Assembly: GCA_002633025.1 (NCBI GenBank)
Contig: NMRB01000638.1
Coordinates: forward strand, 185,573 to 249,572
Reading direction: 5' to 3'
Source: Notospermus geniculatus
Lineage: Eukaryota > Nemertea > Pilidiophora > Heteronemertea > Lineidae
Length of the DNA: 64,000 nt
The position numbers and the translations under genes were made by a program. This document shows positions 40,623-50,780 of this stretch, one piece after another. Position 1 is the stretch's first letter, and every line of letters starts with the position of its first letter. The notes under the pieces are model-generated. The model made no database searches and was not told the origin of the DNA. It saw only the letters and a list, made by a program, of their open reading frames with translations.

Positions 40623-43600
40623 ATGGCAGGCATTCTGAACTCGCTGCCACGAAAAGTTGACTGCAAAGATTTGCACGGTTACTTAAAAACGCTGCATTCT
40701 ACCGTGTTAGAAAGACTATATGCACATCCCGCAACATGCCTTGCAGTCTTCAGGTAATCGAAAACGTCTGAAATTGCTTTGATCGCACGCAATTCGCATT
40801 TGAAATGACCGACTGGTGTTGAAAAATTTGTGGAACGACCGCCGTGCCGTCTGGTGACGGAAATAAGAACTGAAACATTGCATGCGCTTTTTTGTTTTTT
40901 TCAGATAGGCCTATGCACCGTGTCCATACTGACCGCGCCACTTGCCCTTCCTCCAGTCTCTTCCAAATCCAGACGCCTCAGGCCTCTGACCCTTTCTTTG
41001 GGAAAGGGTACTATTTCCCTACTCTCCAGTAAAACCATCCTTGGCATAGAGGGAGGTCCTGAGCCCCACCATCCCCTTCCCACCACCCCTAGCTACACCG
41101 CCCAACAGACCTTCCTGCCGGCGGCCTGCACAGGTGGTTCTCCTCCCAAAGCCCCTCATTTAGTGTCTTTTGACTTAAAAAAGGGCCACCTTAAAATGCC
41201 CACCTTGGTAGTGGGAGGGGAGGGGGCCACTTACCAGGGCCCCTCCCACTCCTGTATTCCCCATCCTGTGCACCCGGGCCCACCTCCAGATGCACTCGCT
41301 CGCCACTCCACTACCATCGCGCCAGACTCTTTCACTCCCCTCCGTCTCCCACACTGTGTTCTCTTCTTCAGACAACTTCCTCCCCTTGCGAGGCATTACG
41401 TGATGAGGGTACTGTTTATTGAGCAGCCTGTCCATCACTCCGTCGTTGCATCATGGACTGTCAGCAAGTTCGTAAAGTGAGTATCGAGTATCAAATCAAG
41501 ACGAAGGTTTAATTCCGCTGTTCCAAAACCATAGACTGTATTGTGACACTATTTTTCTTGCCTAAACCTACAAGGTTTTCGAAGAGGGGCAAAGAGCATG
41601 GCTCTAGGACAATTCGTCCCTGGACAACTCGTCCCCGGACAATTCGTCCCCATGGACAATTCGTCCCCAGACAATTTGTCCCTGGACAGTTCGTCCCACA
41701 GGATAATTCGTCCCCAAGTACCCGCCCAAAAGACCAAAAGGGTCCTGGCTTCAGCCTTTGTATTCAGACCCTCACAAGACTAACCAACTCTAATTCTGGA
41801 TAGATCGATGGAAATAAAAAGGACAGACCAAAATGACTAATGCATGAAGAGTTTTGGCTTACTGAAACAAGTCAATTCAGTGAGGACGAATTGTCCTAAG
41901 GGACAAATTGTCTGAGGACAAATTGTCCAGGGATGAATTGTCTTGGGACGAATTGTCCTAAGGGACAAATTGTCTGAGGACAAATTGTCCAGGGATGAAT
42001 TGTCTTGGGACGAATTGTCTTGGGACGAATTGTCCAGGGACGAATTGTCCAGGGACGAATTGTCTTGGGACGAATTGTCCACAGGGACGAATTGTCCAGG
42101 GATGAATTGTCTTGGGACGAATTGTCCATAGGGACGAATTGTCTGAGGACAAATTGTCCAGGGACGAAATGTCCTATTGGATGAAATGTCCGGGGATGAA
42201 TTGTCCAGGGACAAATTGTCCTCTAACCGAAGAGGAGAGAATCCATCGAAGGCAGCCAGAAAACAGAAGAAGAAGAAGTATGTTGTAGAGTAGCATGCCA
42301 ATGTGTCTCTTCTTCAGTCTTACTCAAATTTTTTCTTTCCAGTGATCAGAGACAAGCCTCACAAGTCTTGAGCGACCTGCGTGTTTGGAATGATCACCTG
42401 ATGCCCGGAGGCCTTCAGGGATGGCTACTCAATCCGATTTTTCGTAAAAATCTTAAGGTTGCTTTACTCGGTGGGTAAGTAGAGTAAAAGGCGTAAATGT
42501 CATATAATCCAATGGAACAGGGTACCCAGTATCTATGGTAACGGTTGCCCGTAAGGGTCAGGGGTTAGGGTTAGGATATAGGAGTAGGCTTTGGGGATAA
42601 GGGGTAGGAGGCCAGGTATCAACGGTTGTGGGGTAGGGGCCAGGGGTAAGGATTCAGAGTGGACGATATTCACCCCTTCAGCATGCGGTACGTAAAGTGT
42701 GAAACTGTCGGTGCAAGGCTAATAATAATAATGCCAAACGGCCTCAGCCGGGTATTTATGTCACAATTAGTAAAGTTACCATTAACCAAAAATCATTAGC
42801 CTTTAATCTATCAGGTTATGTAATCAAGATAGTAAACATAAGTCGTCTCCGAATTTTGCAAATTTTCGACCCCAACCGAGGTCTTCCTCTGGCACTTTCT
42901 AGTCAGGATCCAGGAGATCCTGTTATGTAATCAAGGATATTCAGTACCCGGTATGTTTTGTATTTTAGTGGATGTCCCTGGATTGGCACCGGGCCTCTCG
43001 CTCCAGATAAACACTGCAAAGACATTGAATTCCTCGATAGTTACGCCAAGGAAAGATGGGAGTGCGTCCTTCACTTCATGGTCGGTTCAAAAGAAGCAAC
43101 GGAAGGTGTGAGCCGAGATGTCGTGGGAATCCTTCTCCATGCTGGCCTGATGAAAAGGTATACCTTTCCCCAGTGGTAACGGGGATGTATCCACGATTTC
43201 GGGAAAGAGTGGGCGCACTGTGCTAGAAACGTTGAAATCTGCTGTGAATTTCAAAGATTTGCTCCAAATTTCTGAATTTCACGGTCGATTTTACAGATTT
43301 GTTTGCTGAAAGCTGGGGGGGGGGGGGCATGAGCTGCTGGGTCCCCCCTCGGATCCACGTTGGGGTAATATTTGGACTGTTGATGCCTCCATGTCTGAAC
43401 CAAATAGAGACACCAAACTCTCTCGAATTCTGCAAACGTTCCTCGTGTAGGTGAATGTGTGCCTTGAGCTGTGACTAACTGTTTCATTCATCTTTTATTT
43501 CAGTGAAGCAGGCGGCGGCGCTCCACTCATTACTCCTGCGGGATTCCAGTTCCTTCTTCTAGACACGCCCACACAAATTTGGCACTTCATGCTTCATTAC

Positions 43601-46600
43601 CTAGACACTGTAGAGGTGAGTTTCTGTTTGTGTCAACCACGATGATGAAAGCCAAGAGCAGATCACCAATTCATGCCTGTGTATGAAGTCCTGGTATTTT
43701 ATTTGAATCCTTCCATCAGGGCCAAAGCCAAAGCATTATTGGCCCTGGTAAGTATGGAAGAGGCCATCTCAAGCTACTCATGTTATCACTTGGATAGGGT
43801 CTTTCACTTGCTCAGTACTGCAAAGACACAAGGTAAAAGTCACTGGGCTTCTGTCCCATGCGACGGACGTAAAGAGCCAGGGATGATTAATCCCATTTGG
43901 CACAGGCTGGATTCGAACCCGGGACCTGCCGCTCGCTAAGCCAACTGATAACCAGCAGGCTATCATACCTCTGTGCCTCATTTGTACTCTATATAAGAAC
44001 ATGCATCTTCGATAATCGAAGGCCGATCTGCTCTCCACGGCGTATCTGCCGCCTCGAGAATAAGAGGCCAATCAGAATCGGTGTTGTAAAATTTGAATCG
44101 TGGTACAAATAGTGGTAGCCCAAGACCCGATATAAAGTGCAATATGATTGGTCGACCGGTAAAGTTGGCATCGTGGCAAGATACGCCGCCGACTGGTCTT
44201 CTCGAAGGGTGATGTGCGATGTAACGTAGTGGTGAGCAGATCGGCCTTCGATTATCGAAGATGAAGAACATGGTGCACAACAAATACTTTTGGCCACAGT
44301 ATTCTGCAAGTATGGCAAAAATCTTGGTCTTCAACCAACTTGTTTCTCTTTTTCAGTCCCGTGGAATGGACCTTGTCCAGTCCCTCTCCTTCCTCTTCCA
44401 ATTGAGTTTCTCCACCCTCGGTAAGGACTACTCCACCGACGGAATGGACGAAAACCAATTCAAACTTCTGCAGCATTTGAGAGAGTTTGGTCTTGTTTAC
44501 CAGAGAAAGGTATGAAGTTTATCCAGAAGCCGGGCGTACATCACACTTGCAACTGGAGACAACTAGTCGCCACTGAGCTACTGGCAAGTGGAAAGATCTA
44601 GCTGGAACTGGAGGCGACTGATCAGTCGCCAGAAATGGTCGATGTACGCACCCTCGCGACTCACTGGAACTGAGATTTTGCCAGTCACGACGAGTTGCAC
44701 TTGTTCAACTTTCTAGCGACTAGTTGTACGCAGTTTTATTCAGTCGCTGCGATGTACACGGACTTGCGAGTGATCAGTGCCAGTTTTCTGAACAAAACCG
44801 AGTCTCATCGAGTCCCAAGAACGCCCCGGATGTTACCCGAGTTGCTGCCAGTCGCAAGTGCGATGTATGCCTGGCTTTAGATTGAGCTGTACCACAAAAT
44901 GTGGCTGTCAGAGTGGCCCAATGGGTAAATCAAGACCTGTCACCTCTGAGGTCCGGGTTCGATTCCCGGACGGACCGGTACTCATGTGATAGAGAAGGCG
45001 ATCTCTCAGACACATGCGCCCCCTCTTTCCCCAAAATTGTGGATCCGCCCCTGGATCCACGTAGTCCTGTAATATTTTGGTAACCATCATATATTTTTGT
45101 TGGTCTGTTCCAGCGGAAATCTCATCGTTATTATCCTACACGACTTGCAATAAACCTAGCATCAGGTCTGTCGAAAAACAGCATCGATCTGAGCAATAAA
45201 GAGGGGTATATTGTGATAGAGACCAACTACCGTGTTTACGCCTATACAGGTAAGACACAACTAAAGTGTACCATGATGATACCTTTGCAACCATCTCAGA
45301 ATCACTATAATGCCGCCCCGACACCACATAAATGGGAAATTGGTAACTTTGGTTTCCCCCAGCTAAACATTGATTTGCTCATGATTCTTGATAGAGACAA
45401 TAAGTATTTGGCACTTGACTTGATATTTTTAGCTCACCTGTGGTGAGCTTATACAATGGTTGTGCGTCCGTCGTCGTCCGTCGTCGTCGTCGTCGTCGTC
45501 CGTCGTCGTCCGTTAGCAGGGCACGTTTCGTAACCGCTGGGGCTATTGATCTGAAACTTGGTACACATATGCCCCTTGGTCATATGACCTATGACACCAA
45601 GTTTTGGTCCGATTCGATTCTTGACTTGGCCACCAGGTGGCTAAAACCAAAAACACAAAAAGTGCAATAACTCCTGAACTAATGACAGGATCACCTCCAA
45701 ATTTTTATCATAGGTGTATCTAATGAGGGTACATTACATATATAACGGGTTTTTGATTTGACCTACTTTTCAAGGTCACAGAGGTCAAAGTTCGACAAAA
45801 GTAACGAACCTGCCACAGTTCTTCATTATTTCACCGAGCGTCTTCATATCTTGCATAAACGTGTATTAGAGGGGTACCTTCAAAATTATGGAGTTTCGGC
45901 CCAATCGGACATCCAATATGGCCGCCAGGTGGCGTAACCTGAAAATCTTCCAAGTGCTATAACTCAGGAACGGCACAACCCAGCATGCTCAAACTTGATA
46001 TTTACCTCCATCTAGATGACCTTTACAAGCACGTCATATTTTGGCCTGATTAAATTTCCAATATGGCCGCCAGGTGGCGTAACCCGAAAATCATCAAATG
46101 TGCTGTAACTCAGGAACGACTTGACCCAGAGCGATCAAATTTGATATGTACCTCCTTCTAGATGACCTTTACAAGCACGTCAAATTTCGGCCTGATTAAG
46201 GTTCCAATATGGCCGCCAGGTGGCGTAACACGAAAATGTTCAAAATTTTGCCTTTAAGTGGCATGTTTCGTAACCGCAGGTGCTATTGGCCTGAAATTCG
46301 GTACATATAGACACCTTGGTCAGATGACCTATGACCCCAAGTTTCGGTCCGATTTGACCCTTAGCTTGGCCACCAGGTGGCGGAAACCAAAAACACAAAA
46401 AGTGCAATAACTCATGAACTAATGACTGGATCCTCTCCAAATTTTTATCATTGGTGCTTCTAATGAGGATGCATGACATAAGTAAGGGGTTTTTGATTTG
46501 ACCGACTTTTCAAGGTCACAGAGGTCAAAGTTCAAAATTTAGGCATTTGGTGGCGCGTTTCATAACTGCTTGGGCTATTGACTTGAAACTTGGTACATAC

Positions 46601-48664
46601 ATGTATACACCCCTATGTCAGGTTACCAATGACACCACTTTTCGGTCCAATTCGATTCTCCGCTTGGCAACCAGGTGGCCAAAACCAAAGCTCAAAGTCC
46701 AGTAACTCCTGAACTGTACCTTGATTGTCTCCAATTTTTTATCAGGCATGTCAGGTGCATCTAATGAGGATACATGACCCTGGAACATTTCGATTTAACA
46801 TTTGTCATTTGTTTTTCTGGTACGTTCACCCAGGTGAGCACATGGTCCATGGACCATTTCATTTCAGATTCAGCGCTCCAAGTTGCTCTCTTGGGTCTGT
46901 TTTGTGAGATGTTATATCGGTTCCCCAATTTATGCGTAGCCAACGTTACACGAGACAGCGTGAGGCAAGCGCTACAGATGGGCATCACAGCTGAACAGGT
47001 CAGTTGTTTTTTACTTCATTCTGATATTTCACAAATCCCAAAATGCACCGCGCGTTGGGGGACATCCGGTCGGTTGCCAAGCAAGCTGTCATGGCTACAG
47101 CCTAAAACCTGGTTCCGCCACGTGAGGTTGTTCACGTGACGTCACAAAATGACGCAACGTCACACATCAACACAGCATTTTTGACGTGGTTTGTACGTTG
47201 TCGGCATTCATCGGACCTCTTCTACACTGTTCTACAGCAAACCGTAGGGTCGATTCGCTTTGTTTTCAACACGGTTTTCACACCAGACCAACTACTTATG
47301 CTCAGAAACTGTGAGAGGTAAAGTGATTTGTTGAGGTGCATGCTCCCAGTGGTCTGTACGGGCCGCTGAATGTTCGAACCGAGAACAAGATGGCCGCCTC
47401 CATGGCTTCATTTTGACGGCGGCCGTGTCACGTACCTGCTCCGGATGTTCCCCATCGCGCAGTGAATTGTGGGATGTGGGAATGAACTGAATAGCCAAAT
47501 CCAGTGACTGCACCAGTAGTGCTTCATTGAAGTAATCCAGAGAACAACAGGTGTAGGCCTACTGATGATGTTTTTAGTACCGGTACTGACAATTCCTTTG
47601 CAAATTGCTGTTGTCCGAACCATATTGTTCTCTGAACTCGTCTGCCCCCAGGTTTGAGCAGGCAGTACCGGTATCTTCTGCCGAAGTTTTCTAAAATCTT
47701 TGGGAATGAATTGGAAAGAATTTGAAGAAGAATTCTTCAGATGGTTGATAGGAACAACCTTTCTTCAAATATTTTTGAGTTAGCTCGATAGGATGCTAGA
47801 AATCTTGGACAGAAAATGCCGTCTGCTGGACTGTGGGGTAGGCGAGTACAACTTCTACTTTTTCCAGATTCTGCATTTCCTCCGGAGCAACTCGCATCCA
47901 GAAACATTAAACCAGACACCAGTCATACCGGCCACGATAACAGATCAGATTCGCCTCTGGGAACTGGAAAGGGATCGATTCAAATTCAACGATGGAGTTC
48001 TTTACAATCAGTTCTTGTCACAGAATGATTTTGAGCTGTTACGTGACTATGCAAAGGTGAGTCTGTGATGCTTTTAAATGGATACTTGGCATTTGCCTTT
48101 GATATCACTTGGCATTTTCCTTTGATATCAATTGGCATTTGCCTTTGATATCACTTGAATTTCCCTGTGATATCACTTGCCATTTGCCTGTGATATCACT
48201 TGCCATTTGTCTGTGATATCACTTGCCATTAGCCTGTGATATCACTTGCCAGTTGCCTTTATCACTTGCAGTTTGCCTGTGATATCACTTGGCATTTGCT
48301 TTTGATATCACTTGGCATTTGCCTGTGATGTCACTTACCATTTGCCTTTGATATCACTTGCCATTTTCCTTTGATATCACCTGCCATTTGCCTTTGATGT
48401 AACTTGCTCTTTGCCTTTGATATCACTTGGCATTTCCCTGTGCTATCACCTGGTATTTGCATGTGATATCACTTGGCATTTGCCTGTGATATCACTTGGC
48501 ATTTTCCTTTTACCAACCTTGACATTTGCCTTTGACATAGATATTTTCCCTTTCAGGATCTCGGGGTATTGGTATGGGAAAACACAGCCAAACGAACAAT
48601 GGTTGTCTCACGAGCAGGACACGATGACGTCAAGAAATTTTGGAAGCGACACAAACCTGGTTGA
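40623..48664 (+). CDS. GTF2H4: TFIIH subunit 4 (p52/Tfb2)
   Basis: Ten exons splice in frame to 461 residues: 40623-40753, 41372-41476, 42343-42474, 42969-43157, 43504-43615, 44357-44509, 45114-45249, 46868-46998, 47868-48056 and 48557-48664 (TGA). Landmarks shared with vertebrate p52 are [10 protein letters not shown] near residue 40, [105 protein letters not shown] and C-terminal [12 protein letters not shown]. The human protein has 462 residues, so this is full length. In TFIIH, p52 holds and stimulates the XPB helicase through its C-terminal part, for promoter opening and nucleotide excision repair. Introns hold many repeats but no exon is damaged. The polymerase-II promoter is probably shared with ZGPAT. 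Confidence 0.96.
41598..42225. repeat. Inverted pair of GGACAATTCGTCC arrays
   Basis: 41,598-41,715 has about nine copies of GGACAATTCGTCCC in one orientation. 41,880-42,225 has about 25 copies of GGACGAATTGTCC-type words in the other, with a spacer of about 165 bp. The word itself is nearly palindromic (GGACAATTNGTCC). The arrays produce open frames on both strands that are not genes. They are in intron 2 of GTF2H4. Confidence 0.85.
43195..43365. mobile_element. hAT MITE in GTF2H4 intron 4
   Basis: GTATCCACGATTTCGGGAAA ... GGATCCACG ends, with the interior GATTTGCTCCAAATTTCTGA and ATTTCACGGTCGATTTTACA matching 8,319-8,474 and 29,009-29,174. It starts about 35 bp after the exon 4 donor. Confidence 0.6.
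43690..43975 (-). mobile_element. SINE-B copy in GTF2H4 intron 5
   Basis: On minus, the head is near 43,975-43,900 with the B box CCCGGGTTCGAATCCAG, then the body whose + strand reads CTCAAGCTACTCATGTTATC and GGCCAAAGCCAAAGC. Related to 2,838-3,215. Confidence 0.6.
44005..44262. mobile_element. 258-bp MITE with perfect 29-bp inverted ends
   Basis: 44,005-44,033 and 44,234-44,262 are exact reverse complements (outer part ATCTTCGATAATCGAAGGCC; the first 18 bases are themselves nearly palindromic). Overlapping frames on both strands are artefacts. Confidence 0.8.
44529..44875. mobile_element. MITE with GTACATCRCACTTGCAACTGG ends, GTF2H4 intron 6
   Basis: GCCGGGCGTACATCACACTT pairs with CGCAAGTGCGATGTATGCC. 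The inside has GCGACTAGTTG and CAGTCGCC words. It is related in design to the element at 59,661-60,132. Confidence 0.65.
44901..45060 (+). mobile_element. tRNA-like SINE head fused to a hAT MITE end
   Basis: The B box GGTCCGGGTTCGATTCCC is preceded by an A-box-like GTGGCCCAATGGGTAAA. From about 45,018 the sequence continues GCGCCCCCTCTTTCCCCAAA and GTGGATCCGCCCCTG, the right end of the hAT MITE family. Confidence 0.5.
45430..46866 (-). repeat. Full-length AGCTCACC-family repeat in GTF2H4 intron 7, abutting exon 8
   Basis: It starts AGCTCACCTGTGGTGAGCT, continues with a CGTCGTCCGTCGTC run, then repeats modules with GGCCGCCAGGTGGCGTAAC and CTCAGGAACGACTTGACCC, and ends with the palindrome ATGGTCCATGGACCAT at about 46,845-46,860. 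The exon 8 acceptor AG is 46,866-46,867, so the polypyrimidine/branch region of this splice site appears to come from the repeat terminus (compare 2,171-2,266 and 15,240). Confidence 0.75.
46999..47867. other. GTF2H4 intron 8, no further gene seen
   Basis: It contains TTCACGTGACGTCAC and AAGATGGCCGCC segments and short frames without domains. No mobile element with both ends was identified. Confidence 0.35.
48085..48530. repeat. About 19-copy, 23-bp minisatellite in the last GTF2H4 intron
   Basis: Units of CTTGGCATTTGCCTTTGATATCA and CTTGCCATTTGCCTGTGATATCA follow head to tail with substitutions and a few short units. The array starts 30 bp after the exon 9 donor and ends about 25 bp before the exon 10 acceptor, so it fills the intron. 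Confidence 0.9.
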
Positions 48665-49618
48665 TGTGGCAGAACAAAGAACATTCCTTGCATACATGTT
48701 GGAGGGAAGGACCCAGATGTTTTAGGATGATCTCAAGGACAATCAAGATTACCACAGGCATTCCTGGTCTTCAGAGTCTGTGGTGATTTGGAGGCCGTTA
48801 AGGTCTTGCGATACATATGCGAAAATTTTGGGATCCTGGAAATCAATGCTGCATAAGTCGACGGCGGCGGGAAATATCGTACTATTCTTGCCTTTCTATG
48901 ATGAATCTACCCCTTACCTGTCGATTTATGTAAAAAGCAACATGATAGTAAGTACAGTACACTAATTAACGAAGGTTAATTACTACCCTATATTTTTTCA
49001 CTAGATTTGACGCCATTTGCATCATATTAGGACTGAGAGGCCAACTTTTGGACACATGGTGTATCAAAGTTGCCCCGATAGCTGCACAGAGGGATTTCTC
49101 AAAATTCATCCTCTGTTAGCTTTAATTGGCTAATTAGTCGCCCAAAATGGTGCAAAAATGATTTTTTGCAATATCTTGGCGGAAAATTATTTATTTCAAA
49201 AATCCCTCTGTACAGCCCTCCGTGCTGATGAAAGGTATCCGATGCAAAAAGAATTTTCGAAATATCTCGCAAGGTGTAGAAATGAGAGCAGTTTTAGTGA
49301 AGACACCCTCTGACAATACATGACATGAGTAGTATTCATATGTAAATAACCCACGTTGGGCAGCTCCTGACCTCTTCTGATTATAAGCTATTGAAAAATT
49401 TATTGAAGCTCGGGGAACCTCTTCGCTCAATACGTTTTTGAATCCATGTAGGTTTTCTGCATGCAGTGAGGTAAGAAATGTCATTGAATAAATTCAGGAA
49501 CAACCTATAATCCGGGAAACCGCAGACCTGACGACATGCGGGTTGTTATATTCATCGAACCGTACTAACCACAAAGTCGCCGAGTCGCTGACATTTGGGC
49601 GCGAAAGCATATGTATCG
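48665..49618. other. GTF2H4 3' flank up to assembly gap
   Basis: It probably includes the GTF2H4 3'UTR. No clear AATAAA was found close to the stop. No other exon is supported. Confidence 0.35.
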
Positions 49619-50343
49619 NNNNNNNNNNNNNNNNNNNNNNNNNNNNNNNNNNNNNNNNNNNNNNNNNNNNNNNNNNNNNNNNNNNNNNNNNNNNNNNNNN
49701 NNNNNNNNNNNNNNNNNNNNNNNNNNNNNNNNNNNNNNNNNNNNNNNNNNNNNNNNNNNNNNNNNNNNNNNNNNNNNNNNNNNNNNNNNNNNNNNNNNNN
49801 NNNNNNNNNNNNNNNNNNNNNNNNNNNNNNNNNNNNNNNNNNNNNNNNNNNNNNNNNNNNNNNNNNNNNNNNNNNNNNNNNNNNNNNNNNNNNNNNNNNN
49901 NNNNNNNNNNNNNNNNNNNNNNNNNNNNNNNNNNNNNNNNNNNNNNNNNNNNNNNNNNNNNNNNNNNNNNNNNNNNNNNNNNNNNNNNNNNNNNNNNNNN
50001 NNNNNNNNNNNNNNNNNNNNNNNNNNNNNNNNNNNNNNNNNNNNNNNNNNNNNNNNNNNNNNNNNNNNNNNNNNNNNNNNNNNNNNNNNNNNNNNNNNNN
50101 NNNNNNNNNNNNNNNNNNNNNNNNNNNNNNNNNNNNNNNNNNNNNNNNNNNNNNNNNNNNNNNNNNNNNNNNNNNNNNNNNNNNNNNNNNNNNNNNNNNN
50201 NNNNNNNNNNNNNNNNNNNNNNNNNNNNNNNNNNNNNNNNNNNNNNNNNNNNNNNNNNNNNNNNNNNNNNNNNNNNNNNNNNNNNNNNNNNNNNNNNNNN
50301 NNNNNNNNNNNNNNNNNNNNNNNNNNNNNNNNNNNNNNNNNNN
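49619..50343. other. Assembly gap, 725 N
   Basis: Unknown sequence. It may contain the remaining 3' exon(s) of the minus-strand secreted-protein gene, whose last visible exon (50,781) ends in mid-codon. Confidence 0.95.
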
Positions 50344-50479
50344 GTCTCGTTTTGCCATTTTGCGGTAAAAATCTACATGGAAAATGATTGTTAGTGTCAT
50401 TCAGTGACGCGGGGCCTCTCTCCCCCTTGCTAGCTACGATGGCCCACGACAAAGTGTTCCCCCTTCCTTAATCCCATGA

Positions 50480-50690
50480 CAAAGAACACTAGGATCTCGG
50501 AGGGAGGGGCAGGTGTGATGTTTTTCAGTGTGTGGCCATTTTTCCGGGAAACAGACTCGCTGTTTCTCGGTGTGTTGCTCATTGTCAAGTCGCGGCTTAT
50601 TCCGTCAATCTATTGTAGGCTAATGGCACACGGGCCACAGTGAAAAACGTTACACCGGTCGGCATTAGAATCTGTCAGTACCGGTACCTC
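50480..50690 (-). repeat. Repeat shared with the insert in the 1,481 SINE
   Basis: GACTTATTCCGTCAATCT-type and TGTGATGTTTTTCAGTG/GTGAAAAACGTTACACC ends are inverted within the element. The same sequence interrupts the SINE at 1,645-1,835. Confidence 0.5.
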
Positions 50691-50780
50691 ATCACTGGCA
50701 AAATGACAAGCACAAATGAAGGTGACGTTTGCCAGATGAAAAGGCCAAGTCGAAAAAAACCGAAAACCTCCGACACTCAC

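Noticed and set aside
40830-41480. 216-aa plus-strand frame in the GTF2H4 region
   Set aside because: Only its last part (41,372-41,476) is exon 2. The upstream part is intronic, shown by the acceptor CTTCTTCAG and the phase fit to exon 1.
41543-42301. Several 60-150-aa frames on both strands
   Set aside because: Created by the GGACAATTCGTCC arrays in a GTF2H4 intron.
49543-50452. Long frames through X residues
   Set aside because: They run through 725 Ns; the same holds for frames over 31,481-31,595 and most of those over 62,112-62,522. Only the WWFFAIII frame after the last gap is supported, by receptor homology.
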